DNA from: Mucilaginibacter flavidus
GTDB taxonomy: Bacteria > Bacteroidota > Bacteroidia > Sphingobacteriales > Sphingobacteriaceae
Length of the DNA stretch: 64,000 nucleotides
Direction of reading: 5' to 3'
Assembly: GCF_024055575.1 (NCBI RefSeq)
Contig: NZ_JAMXOE010000008.1
Location: forward strand, 124,001 to 188,000
The translations under genes were made by a program, and so were the position numbers. How positions within the stretch are numbered: the first letter of the stretch is position 1; each line of letters opens with the position of its first letter. Below the pieces are notes generated by a model. It searched no databases, was not told where the DNA came from, and saw only the letters and a list, made by a program, of their open reading frames with translations. Shown here in pieces: positions 52,172 through 60,884 of this stretch.

Positions 52172-53428
52172 TCATTTAAGCTGTATTCTTCGTCCATACT
52201 TTACAGCAAAGAAAATCAGAGAAAAGAGTGTCATGAAGCTAATGGAGTATATTATCCAGTATTTAATGAATACGCCTTTAATCTCTACCAAATGATAATC
52301 GTTTTTATCAAGATCATTATACCATACAATAAATTTTTGATTTTCGAGGTAATGGTCGCCGGTTGTATAATATGTCTTGTTGACTCTTTCTTTATATTGC
52401 GAATTATTTCCGTGGTCTATATAAGCAGTGTGGTAACGGCGTACATATGTATCAGTTTCCAAATGGTTAAGTTCGAAAAATTCTGATTTAGTATTTACAA
52501 AAGCATTTATTTTATCCATTGAAGCAGCTTCGTAAAAACTTATCTTGTTATTAGTCATTAAAAATCTAGCGGCAACCTGGTAACAGGTATCAATTGAAGG
52601 CCGATAGGTTGAAATACTATAACTTGGAGTAGAAAAGCCATAATCATAATTTTTACCAGGATAATAAATGCTGTCATTAACTTTATATGCTACATTTTCC
52701 GCCCATATTTCAGATAATCTAAAATGCTCATTTGATATTTTCTCCAATTTAAGGATACTAAAACCATTGCTTGTTGTATCAATTTCGTAATAATGTACAA
52801 ATTGCTTAAAAAAGTCCCATTTTCTTATAGCCTCTTCTTTTTGATAATCTTTATCATAATAGTTGTTAGGCTTCGAACCAAGGACGTGTTCAACTTCCAC
52901 TAACTCACTTTTACCTGGTAATTTTTCCTTTTTTAAGTAATAATTACCTTTTAGAAAACTGTCATCATAAAAAACTTTATATAATTCTCCTCGTGGTTTT
53001 TCATAACTATAATCAGCAATAGTGTTTTTACCATTAAAAACCTTACTAATTTTATCATTTACCTGAGTATAATCATCATCCTTTTTGTGGGTAATATATA
53101 AAAAAGTCACACCAACAATCACAAAGTAAAAAACCAACAGTACGATGATATAGGGAATTTCGATTTTACTTGGTCCACGAAAAAAGTCGTTCTCAGTAAT
53201 GTTCTCGGCATTTATTATATTTTCTTTAATGTTTTCATTTACACCATTTTTACTCTGGTAAACCGCTTTTTCTTCTAGTTGATTAAAAATTTCCAAGTCC
53301 TTAATAGGTTTCCAATTATCCATGCCTTCTGTAAAAACCAAGGTTTCTCGATCTAAATTAAGGGCTCTTAAATCACTAATCGTATATGGCCCTTTTTTTT
53401 CAAACCCTTCAAGATAATAATACAGCAT
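52172..53428 (-). CDS. GYF_2-domain two-TM membrane protein
   Basis: 418 residues from ATG 53428 (MLYYYLEGFEKKGPYTISDL). Residues 1-55 are a GYF_2-like domain: YYYLEGFEKKGPYTISDLRA, then TLVFTEGMDNWKPI, seen in many bacterial membrane proteins. One TM at about 95-118 (IPYIIVLLVFYFVIVGVTFL), a long Tyr/Lys-rich extracytoplasmic region (about 120-385) and a second TM near the C-terminus (WIIYSISFMTLFSLIFFAV). No enzyme motif. The frame goes ten codons further up, but MLYYY places the GYF start best. Confidence 0.7.
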   Translation of the reverse strand: MLYYYLEGFEKKGPYTISDLRALNLDRETLVFTEGMDNWKPIKDLEIFNQLEEKAVYQSKNGVNENIKENIINAENITENDFFRGPSKIEIPYIIVLLVFYFVIVGVTFLYITHKKDDDYTQVNDKISKVFNGKNTIADYSYEKPRGELYKVFYDDSFLKGNYYLKKEKLPGKSELVEVEHVLGSKPNNYYDKDYQKEEAIRKWDFFKQFVHYYEIDTTSNGFSILKLEKISNEHFRLSEIWAENVAYKVNDSIYYPGKNYDYGFSTPSYSISTYRPSIDTCYQVAARFLMTNNKISFYEAASMDKINAFVNTKSEFFELNHLETDTYVRRYHTAYIDHGNNSQYKERVNKTYYTTGDHYLENQKFIVWYNDLDKNDYHLVEIKGVFIKYWIIYSISFMTLFSLIFFAVKYGRRIQLK

Positions 53429-53963
53429 ATATAGAACCGTTATTAATAAAATAAACAACTAGGTCGATTAACCCTGTAATCGACAATGAGGCTAAATAAG
53501 TTGGTTTTGAGTTTATCAAAAGTTATTTCTCAAAATATTTCATTCGAATTTTGATTGCAAGAACCAAGCGTATGTACCCTATGGATGTAACAGATCACAT
53601 TCCTGAAACATCTAAATACGGACAGTAACTCACCTAGTTATAGTAAAAAAGATTTACCCACCTCGTATAGAGCCCACAACTTGAGATTAGATAACTACAG
53701 TCAAGTAATTACCTATAGAACTATTATGTATAAATTAGAGATAAGAAGGTTAAATTAATAATCATGATCGATTACGGTATTTTTGAATTTGTTTTTACTT
53801 GCTTAAACTGTTGCTTAATCACAGCTCACGTAACATTATTATAAAAGTTTTTTTGCAAGACAAAAGGTTTAAGTAATGCTTGGCTTCCTGATCGGTAAAG
53901 GTATAATAACTATTAGGCTAATTAGCCTATATCTAAAATAAAAATATATTCAAGATTTGGAGC
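53429..53963. other. Intergenic region between divergent GYF_2 and XRE genes
   Basis: About 535 bp, AT-rich, no coding frame. It should contain promoters for the GYF_2 gene (leftward) and XRE gene (rightward). A short dyad TTAGGCTAATTAGCCTA near 53916-53932, about 32 bp before the XRE start, could be an operator. Confidence 0.4.
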
Positions 53964-54191
53964 GTGTCACAGCTCCGCGATCCATATGCAATGCAACTTC
54001 TTGCTAAAAATGTAAGGAAATACCGTTTGCTTGGTGATTTTTCTCAAGAAGCGTTGGCGAACTTATCCGGTATTGAGCTAAGTACTGTCAGCAGAATTGA
54101 ACGGGGGCTTTTAAATACAAGCGTTTCTGTGATATTTGCTCTTGCAAAAGCTCTTGATGTTGCCCCTTCAAATCTTTTATCAACGGAATAG
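53964..54191 (+). CDS. XRE-family HTH transcriptional regulator
   Basis: 75 residues, one HTH_3 domain: LAKNVRKYRLLGDFSQEALA, then SGIELSTVSRIERG and VIFALAKALDVAPSNLL. Start is GTG 53964, with ATG 53991 (MQLLAKNV) as alternative. It resembles phage-type or restriction-control (C protein-like) repressors. It precedes an AntA-type antirepressor gene, suggesting a phage-derived switch. Confidence 0.88.
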   Translation: MSQLRDPYAMQLLAKNVRKYRLLGDFSQEALANLSGIELSTVSRIERGLLNTSVSVIFALAKALDVAPSNLLSTE

Positions 54192-54336
54192 CGGCATGTT
54201 TATTAATAAATAATTCTAAAAAAAGTCCGTCACCAGATTCCCTATTTAACAGTCCTTTAGTTATGATAAGCAGCCTAACCAAAGGACAAATCTATCTACT
54301 CTGAATACACCCATTTTTAATAAAATCCCGTAAGGG

Positions 54337-54351
54337 TTGGTTGTCAACCAA
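54337..54351. promoter_or_regulatory. Candidate operator dyad
   Basis: TTGGTTG-T-CAACCAA, a perfect 7-bp dyad, lies 57 bp upstream of the antirepressor promoter's -33 box and downstream of the XRE gene. Plausible XRE binding site. Confidence 0.4.
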
Positions 54352-54407
54352 GGTGTTCCTACACTAACTTTAGCGCATAAAATAATTACATTTTATTATC
54401 ATAACTA

Positions 54408-54438
54408 TTTGATATACAAAGTTTTATTTGTATATTTG
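54408..54438 (+). promoter_or_regulatory. Consensus Bacteroidota promoter of antirepressor gene
   Basis: TTTG (54408-54411) - N19 - TATATTTG (54431-54438) is an exact match to TTTG/TAnnTTTG. The ATG is 31 bp beyond. Confidence 0.75.
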
Positions 54439-54469
54439 ATGTATAGAAAATCACAACAGTAATAATTAA

Positions 54470-54895
54470 ATGAATAACAAAAACACAGATGCAACTCAAT
54501 TTTCAGAGGAGGAACCGAGTATGAAAATGGTATCGGCACGAACACTTCACTACTTTTTTGACATTAAAACGCCTTTTAATAAATGGTGGGATTATACCTC
54601 AGAGTTTAGCTTTGACGAAACGAATGAATATTCGCACGTTCTATATAAAGGTTTAGCTGGCAGAACTATCTCTGATTATGTACTTACCCTGGGATGTGCG
54701 GCGTCCATATGCCTCTTACAGCGTACTGACAAAGGGGACATTGCTCGGCATTACTTTAACTCAGTTAATGAGCTAATTCACGATCCGGCAGCAGACCACC
54801 AAATAACGATTATTGACGATGCTTTTGGAAACCCATTCAGTCACACTGCGCAAGGTTATTTTCGCGAGAGGCTGGAGTTACTCAAATTTGAGTAG
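54470..54895 (+). CDS. AntA/AntB-type antirepressor
   Basis: 141 residues. MVSARTLHYFFDIKTPFNKW and then DYVLTLGCAASICLLQRTDKG...ARHYF match the AntA/AntB antirepressor domain of phages (usual forms S-A-R-x-L-H-x-F-L and M-A-K-E-L-A-M-V-x-R). Such proteins counter phage repressors to induce lytic genes. The alanine-rich helix is changed here (CAASICLL). No other phage gene is in view, so this is a domesticated or residual switch. A good promoter and terminator make it a monocistronic unit. Confidence 0.8.
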   Translation: MNNKNTDATQFSEEEPSMKMVSARTLHYFFDIKTPFNKWWDYTSEFSFDETNEYSHVLYKGLAGRTISDYVLTLGCAASICLLQRTDKGDIARHYFNSVNELIHDPAADHQITIIDDAFGNPFSHTAQGYFRERLELLKFE

Positions 54896-54989
54896 TCATG
54901 AGGATTAAGGAGTTTTGATCAGGACTTAAATAGTCTGTGGGAGTTTTAAAAAGAAGACGTGGTGCAATCAGCCATAGATAGTTTTGCAA

Positions 54990-55028
54990 AATAAGAGGCT
55001 GTGTCACATTTATGACCAGCCTCTTATT
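54990..55028. terminator. Long perfect hairpin between convergent genes
   Basis: AATAAGAGGCTG/CAGCCTCTTATT form a perfect 12-bp stem; inside it GTCA/TGAC pair further. Between genes ending at 54895 (+) and 55148 (-), so probably a bidirectional terminator. Confidence 0.7.
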
Positions 55029-55147
55029 AATTATCCAGTTATATAAAGCAAAACCTGTTAACCGAATGTCCTTGAATATTTGATTTCACTGTGATCCCCT
55101 TTCATAGATTTTCATAACTGGACAACTACTTCACGTCTCCAGGTAGA

Positions 55148-55777
55148 TTATTTTAGCGCCTGGTTCAATTTGTAATGATCCGCAGAATAAATATAGAATG
55201 TGTGGTCCGAATTTTCCAAATAAACTATCTCAAATATTCCCCCAACGAAGTCGTTGTACACAGTGTCACCATACATAATTTGGTGGTTAGTCAAATCATC
55301 GGCTAACCTTTCGAAGTTCTGTGACTTTGCTGCCGCCACTATTGCATTTCCAAATACCTCACCAGTTCTATCCAATTCTTGCAAAGCATACCAAAAAATC
55401 TCTTCTACATTTTCCGTATAGGAACCAAATGTAACTGCAAGTCTAAATAAATTAGCTTGTTCCTGATTGTCCAATGCATCAATAACTTCCATGTAGAATT
55501 TCGATTTCTTAAGCATTGGAGCGGAGACTTCGTTCCAGATCGAGAGATCAATATGTTGGGCTCTATCTTTATCAGTTAACATATACTCAACTCCTTTCTT
55601 CAGGCAGTCAAAGGTTTCAATTTTATACCCCTGTTGCTGATAGATGACAAATGCGGATTCGTTATCCAGGAGCATCTCAATTTCAAATTCTTTTCGTTTA
55701 CACTTAAAATGTTTAATAAATGCAGCTGTAAACAACTCATTTGGTATTAATTGCGTGTTGTCTTCGATTGTTTCCAT
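55148..55777 (-). CDS. Hypothetical acidic protein
   Basis: 209 residues without signal peptide, membrane segment or recognised motif. Rich in Asp/Glu and aromatic residues (EEIFWYALQELD; DHTFYIYSADHYKL). Helical and acidic enough to suit an antirestriction-like or DNA-mimic role, which is only a guess. Separate from the smaller leftward gene by a perfect inverted repeat. Confidence 0.65.
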   Translation of the reverse strand: METIEDNTQLIPNELFTAAFIKHFKCKRKEFEIEMLLDNESAFVIYQQQGYKIETFDCLKKGVEYMLTDKDRAQHIDLSIWNEVSAPMLKKSKFYMEVIDALDNQEQANLFRLAVTFGSYTENVEEIFWYALQELDRTGEVFGNAIVAAAKSQNFERLADDLTNHQIMYGDTVYNDFVGGIFEIVYLENSDHTFYIYSADHYKLNQALK

Positions 55778-55831
55778 GTTTTTTTGTTGATAAATTTTAA
55801 AAGTTTGATTAATAAATGTTTAAAGTTTAAT

Positions 55832-55866
55832 ACAGTGATTTAAACTTCACGGGTTTAAATCACTGT
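55832..55866. repeat. Perfect 14-bp inverted repeat
   Basis: ACAGTGATTTAAAC / GTTTAAATCACTGT around a 7-bp TTCACGG spacer, between two leftward genes. May be a terminator for the upstream gene or a protein site for the 55777 gene; no T-tail. Confidence 0.55.
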
Positions 55867-55886
55867 TACATCGCCAGGCCACCGTA

Positions 55887-56117
55887 CTACATATTGCCGC
55901 TGGAGGATGCTGCCACTCCTACCCTTTCGATTGCGGTGTCAAAGTGTTCATTGATGTTTAGCGCTTGTTTGAGGATCCCTGTTATCAGATCGGCAGTTGC
56001 TGGGAGACTGAACATCAGGATAATTGTCTGAGAATCTTTTTTGACGGTTACTTCAAGGTCAAGGATTGTTTTACCTTCTTCATCGTGGCGAAGGTTTACG
56101 GATTTAAATGATACCAT
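55887..56117 (-). CDS. Small conserved-looking protein, unknown
   Basis: 76 residues from ATG 56117 (MVSFKSVNLRHDEEGKTILD); the frame extends further up but that part is Ser/Phe-rich and does not look coding. Alternating beta strands (ILDLEVTVKKDSQTIILMF) and a helix (LITGILKQALNINEHFD). No family recognised. Second of two leftward genes here. Confidence 0.55.
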   Translation of the reverse strand: MVSFKSVNLRHDEEGKTILDLEVTVKKDSQTIILMFSLPATADLITGILKQALNINEHFDTAIERVGVAASSSGNM

Positions 56118-56953
56118 TTTGGGTGGATTAAGGTGAAATATTTTGTTAATAATGACGTACCCGGATTTTTTAAAAAATGAGCTACTATGTTGCAAGACTG
56201 AAAACAAAAACCGAATGCTGTTCAGACATTACGATTTTAACAAGGTATGGGGTACAGGGCGCGCCGGAACAGAGTGGGGGGTACTCAATGAAGTACCTTT
56301 CAGCGTGTGATGTATAAGTGGAAAATTTGGGTTGAAAAAAATATTTTGAAAGTTATAGCTATGTAATACAATTTTTGAAAAGGCCATTTCAGCTATTATA
56401 AAACAGATGACCAGATTGTTAGAAGTTTAAATTAGTGTCTTTTATAAAGGATAATTTATTTTCGAGAAAATCACTAAACACGTCGCTCAAAATTGAGCAA
56501 TGTGAAGATTTATGAGTCTTCACCGTATAATGAACCTGAAACTTGAAAAAAAAGCTTTATCAAAGATAACCCTCCTACCGGCTTTAACTAAACTTACGGG
56601 GTTTGTCGACAAATGTTACCATTCATAGCTATCTAATCCTATATTAGGCGAGGAGGATTTGATAAAATTTCAAAATAATTAAAACGGTGGGTGTAGGCGA
56701 GTATGATACTGAAACGGATACACCAATAGAATTTCAATCTTTAATTTTCAGTAAGCCAGCGATATTTTTTTGAAAAAACTATTGTTATCACACAAATAAT
56801 TGAAGACGTGATAGTTAACCAACAAACGCAAAAAGCAAAATCCTATTTTGAAATCCGGTTATCAATAATATATTTACAGAGCCAAAAGTCTTATTTAATT
56901 AACCAACTTCTTATTTAATTAACCAACTTTAAAGCCTTATTACATTCGCAAAC
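56118..56953. other. Long intergenic region upstream of defence operon
   Basis: 836 bp, AT-rich with scattered stops; no coding frame. It holds the leader of the defence operon with a 20-bp tandem duplication at 56890-56929. Nothing else recognisable. Confidence 0.45.
56890..56929. repeat. Perfect tandem duplication of a 20-bp unit
   Basis: CTTATTTAATTAACCAACTT occurs twice head to tail, directly before the first gene of the defence operon (start codon 24 bp on). The unit has a TTAATTAA palindrome. Position suggests a control site or a copy-number-variable leader. Confidence 0.7.
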
Positions 56954-59900
56954 GTGAAACTTATAAACAACCAGGAAACCCGCTTATTTGATGAAGTAAA
57001 AAAACAACTGGTTGAAGGATCTGAAGTTTTTATAAGTACTTCTTATTTCAGTGTTAACGCCATCTTTGAATTAGTGCCTGAACTGAATAAGGTAAAGCAA
57101 ATCCAAATTTTGATTGACGGTGATGTAAACCAGGATATCAGATTTGCTTATGATGAAAGAGAATTCAGCACTTACCTTCATCTGAGAGCGAAGTATATAG
57201 CCGAAAGAACCTTAGCTGTAGTAAAAGACAAATGCGAGATTCGCTATGGCAACATGGGTGGACAAAAGTTTATTCTCATAAAAAACGGAAATTCAACACA
57301 TTGTTTTTCAATAGCCCCACACGACCTGAATTTAATCAGTTTCGGATTACTGCCTTCGACATCTCCCGTTATTACTACGTCATTTGAGGATGTAGGTGAT
57401 CAGTATCATAGTCTTTTTAACCGTTTCTGGAGTAATAGCACCAAGGATATTAAAGATTCTGTAATTGCAATAATTCAAAACGCCTGTTCAAATCACAAAC
57501 CGGAGGATATCTACAAGTTTAGTCTTTACAATATTTTTCAGAATGCGACTATTGATGAAGCATCCGAACAACGGCTGAAAAAGATTGGGTTTAAAGACAC
57601 CCTCATATGGAGTATGCTTTATAATTTCCAGCAGGATGCGGTGCTCGGGGCTATTGATAAAATTGAAACATACGGTGGATGTATTATAGCCGATAGCGTG
57701 GGCCTGGGAAAAACGTTTGAGGCATTAGCTGTAATGAAATACTACCAGATGCGAAATGACCGTGTCCTGGTTCTATGCCCCAAAAAGCTTAGGGATAATT
57801 GGATAGTATATGCCCAAAATGATGTACGGAATATCCTTACAAAAGACAGGTTTAATTTTGACGTTTTGAACCATACTGATTTATCAAGGGAGTCTGGTTA
57901 TTCAGGTGATATAAATTTGGAAACAGTAAATTGGGGTAACTATGATTTGATTGTGATTGATGAATCGCACAATTTCCGGAATAACCCGCCCAAAAGGGAA
58001 GGCATTACCCGCTACCAGCGGCTGATGAACGATATTATAAAATCAGGTGTAAAAACCAAAGTACTGATGTTATCGGCCACGCCGGTGAACACCAGGATGA
58101 ATGATATTAAAAATCAAATAGCCTTTATTACTGAGCAAAATGATACAGCCCTGGCGCCGTTTGGCATAGGAAGTATTGATATTACCCTACGGAAAGCGCA
58201 GCATAAGTTTAACCAATGGCTTAAAGCCAGAGATGGCGACGAATTTAACCGGGATTCTTTGATTGAGAGTCTCGACGGTTCATATTTTAAAATACTCGAC
58301 CTGCTTACAATTGCCCGTTCCAGGAAGCACATCCAAAAATACTATGATGTTACCGATATCGGAAAGTTTCCTGAACGGATGGCTCCTGAAACAAAAACCT
58401 CAGATTTTGACATTAATGGAAAGTTTCCTGCAATTGATATCGTAAATAACGAGCTTAATGCGTTAAATCTAAAGTTCTATTCACCATTATCATACGTACG
58501 GGAAGACCGTAAGGAAACGTATGCGGCTAAATATGATATTACTACTTCAACGGGAAGCATATTTAAACAGGTAGAACGGGAAAGCAGTTTGATCCACCTG
58601 ATGCGGGTAAACCTGTTAAAGCGCCTGGAGAGCTCAATTCATTCCTTTTACCTTACCCTGGAGTCGTTATTACGACAGATAAACTATTTGCTTGAAAAAG
58701 TTGACCATGCCCAAAGCAACAGCCTGTTTGATGCCAATCTGGATATCAATGATATTGATTTTGATGATGACCTGCTGGAGGATTTGCTGGTTGGCGGAAA
58801 GGTAAAGGTGTTACTACAGGATATTGACCTAATCCGATGCCGTGAAGAATTGATTGATGATAAAAAGAGGATCACCGCATTGTTATCAATAACCAAAGTG
58901 ATTGATATAGATAGAGATGCAAAACTCATAGACCTTAAAAAACTGATTGGTGATAAAATAGGCAACCCTATTAATCCCGGTAATAATAAGATAATTATTT
59001 TTTCCGCCTTTGCAGATACCATCATTTATCTTTATGATAACCTGCACCAATGGATCAGGGACGATCTTGGCTTATATGCTGCTCAGGTTACCGGTGGAGA
59101 TACCAATAGAACCAATTTACCTAATTGCAGGACAGATCTAAGTTCAGTATTAACCAACTTTTCACCACTATCAAAAAGAAGGGATCAGGTATTTCCGGAT
59201 AATAAAACAGATATAGATATTTTGTTCTGCACGGATTGTATTTCTGAAGGGCAAAACTTACAGGATTGCGATTACCTGGTAAACTACGATATCCATTGGA
59301 ATCCTGTAAGGATTATACAGCGCTTTGGCCGAATAGACCGTATAGGCTCAAAAAACCAACGGATCAAACTCGTTAACTTTTTCCCTAATCTCGACCTGGA
59401 TAATTATATCGACCTTATCAGCCGCGTACAAGGCCGCATGCAAATACTGGATGTTTCTGCAACCGGTGATGACAATATAATCGATGAAACATCCGGACAA
59501 AATCAGGACTTGGAATATCGCAAGCGGCAGCTCAAACAGCTTAAAGAAAAAGTGCTTGATCTGGAAGATATCGAAGGCGGTATCAGCATTACTGACCTGA
59601 CTTTTAATGACTTTAAGATTGATGCTGATCGCCTTACTTTAGAAGACAGGGAAAATTATAACTTATTACCCAAAGGCATATATGCAATAACACAGGTAAA
59701 CTTAACTGATGCTGTTAAAGGCGTGATTTTTTGCCTCAAGAACACCGGTGTGGCTGTTTCCGATGCCTTCAGCAATAATGCCATTTACCCATACCACTTA
59801 TGTTACGTGGGTACGGACGGCAAAATTTTCATCCCGGGAAACAATCCTAAAAAATGCCTCGATTATTTTAAAAAGCTATGTTTGGGTCATAATGAGCTTT

Positions 59901-60112
59901 TAAATGACCTAATTGCCGCGTTTAACAAGGAAACTAAAGACAGTCGGTTAATGGAGGCTTATACAGTGCTTTTAACGGCAGCTATAGCTAACTTAAACGG
60001 CGTGGAAGATGAACTTGGCTTGGATACGCTGGCAATACCTGGAGGCACTAAAATGAGCAAACTAAGTAAGGAGAATTATTTTGAACTGATCTCTTTTTTA
60101 GTGATAAAATAA
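56954..60112 (+). CDS. SNF2/DEAD-like helicase with N-terminal PLD-like domain
   Basis: 1052 residues, GTG start. Residues about 1-165 form a PLD-like domain (EVFISTSYFSVNAIFELVPE; ...) whose HKD motif is degraded (GGQKFILIKN in place of H-x-K-x4-D). Helicase core: Q-like NFQQDAV, Walker A SVGLGKTFEA, DESH in VIDESHNFRN, SATPVNTRM, and motif VI GRIDRIGSKNQ after ILFCTDCISEGQNLQ. This SNF2-type ATPase is expected to translocate on DNA. It is the first gene of a four-gene operon with DUF4391, type III Mod and Res. Confidence 0.88.
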   Translation: MKLINNQETRLFDEVKKQLVEGSEVFISTSYFSVNAIFELVPELNKVKQIQILIDGDVNQDIRFAYDEREFSTYLHLRAKYIAERTLAVVKDKCEIRYGNMGGQKFILIKNGNSTHCFSIAPHDLNLISFGLLPSTSPVITTSFEDVGDQYHSLFNRFWSNSTKDIKDSVIAIIQNACSNHKPEDIYKFSLYNIFQNATIDEASEQRLKKIGFKDTLIWSMLYNFQQDAVLGAIDKIETYGGCIIADSVGLGKTFEALAVMKYYQMRNDRVLVLCPKKLRDNWIVYAQNDVRNILTKDRFNFDVLNHTDLSRESGYSGDINLETVNWGNYDLIVIDESHNFRNNPPKREGITRYQRLMNDIIKSGVKTKVLMLSATPVNTRMNDIKNQIAFITEQNDTALAPFGIGSIDITLRKAQHKFNQWLKARDGDEFNRDSLIESLDGSYFKILDLLTIARSRKHIQKYYDVTDIGKFPERMAPETKTSDFDINGKFPAIDIVNNELNALNLKFYSPLSYVREDRKETYAAKYDITTSTGSIFKQVERESSLIHLMRVNLLKRLESSIHSFYLTLESLLRQINYLLEKVDHAQSNSLFDANLDINDIDFDDDLLEDLLVGGKVKVLLQDIDLIRCREELIDDKKRITALLSITKVIDIDRDAKLIDLKKLIGDKIGNPINPGNNKIIIFSAFADTIIYLYDNLHQWIRDDLGLYAAQVTGGDTNRTNLPNCRTDLSSVLTNFSPLSKRRDQVFPDNKTDIDILFCTDCISEGQNLQDCDYLVNYDIHWNPVRIIQRFGRIDRIGSKNQRIKLVNFFPNLDLDNYIDLISRVQGRMQILDVSATGDDNIIDETSGQNQDLEYRKRQLKQLKEKVLDLEDIEGGISITDLTFNDFKIDADRLTLEDRENYNLLPKGIYAITQVNLTDAVKGVIFCLKNTGVAVSDAFSNNAIYPYHLCYVGTDGKIFIPGNNPKKCLDYFKKLCLGHNELLNDLIAAFNKETKDSRLMEAYTVLLTAAIANLNGVEDELGLDTLAIPGGTKMSKLSKENYFELISFLVIK

Positions 60113-60877
60113 ATGGACGTTATAAATAGGATATTGCAGTTACCTGAAAGATGCCTTTTAAACAAAAAAATAACCAAGGCTTTTTTTAAACGTAATTTTG
60201 ACCTTACCAGTGCCGAAAGATCATTATTAGACGACTACAATGTTATTGAGGCGATTAACTGGGTAGCCACCATCAGCCCGGCAAACTCAAATATTATAGC
60301 CTGGAAAGACGAACAGTATATTTATGAAGAGGTACAGGTGATCACTGTACAAACAACTGTTGATGATTTTGTACGCAACAAGCAAAAAATTGCTGAACTG
60401 ATACAAAAGTATATTCCGTATCCAATAATACTTTGCATTTATAATGACCAGGCTTTTGTATTTAACACCTTCGATAAAAAGATAAACCAAAATGATAGCA
60501 GCAGGCGAACCATCGATAAAAGATATTTTAGTGAGGATATTTCACAAAGTACCCCAACAAAAAACCAGCAGGATTTTTTAAATAGTATTAATTTCACCAA
60601 CTTAGACAAAACTAACCTGCAAACCTATTACAATGCCTATACGCAGCGTATCATATCTTTGCAGGTAGCCAGCCTTTCGGGTGTATATATACCACGAACG
60701 CATAACCGTACTCAGGAAGACTTAAAAAGGTTAGAGCGAATTGAGGAGTTAAAAAAAGAGATAATCAGCCTGCAAAATCGGGCTAAAAAGGAAACTCAAC
60801 TGAACCAACGTGTTCAATTGAATGTTGCGATAAACGATAAACGAAAAGAAATAGAACGCTTAACCGCGTTAATTTAA
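60113..60877 (+). CDS. DUF4391 family protein
   Basis: 254 residues; its ATG touches the helicase stop (TAAATG, zero gap). N-terminal mixed alpha/beta domain (IINRILQLPERCLLNKKITK; AINWVATISPANSNI) and a coiled-coil C-terminus (LKRLERIEELKKEIISLQNR). Match to DUF4391, a family found in type III restriction-modification-like gene clusters, function unknown. Spacing makes it part of the same operon. Confidence 0.8.
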   Translation: MDVINRILQLPERCLLNKKITKAFFKRNFDLTSAERSLLDDYNVIEAINWVATISPANSNIIAWKDEQYIYEEVQVITVQTTVDDFVRNKQKIAELIQKYIPYPIILCIYNDQAFVFNTFDKKINQNDSSRRTIDKRYFSEDISQSTPTKNQQDFLNSINFTNLDKTNLQTYYNAYTQRIISLQVASLSGVYIPRTHNRTQEDLKRLERIEELKKEIISLQNRAKKETQLNQRVQLNVAINDKRKEIERLTALI

Positions 60878-60884
60878 TATATTA

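Noticed and set aside
54252-54287. GTCCTTT/AAAGGAC stem after XRE gene as terminator
   Set aside because: Interrupted stem, long loop and no T-run in either direction.
53964-56117. Intact prophage
   Set aside because: Only a repressor and antirepressor are recognisable; no structural, lysis or integrase genes.
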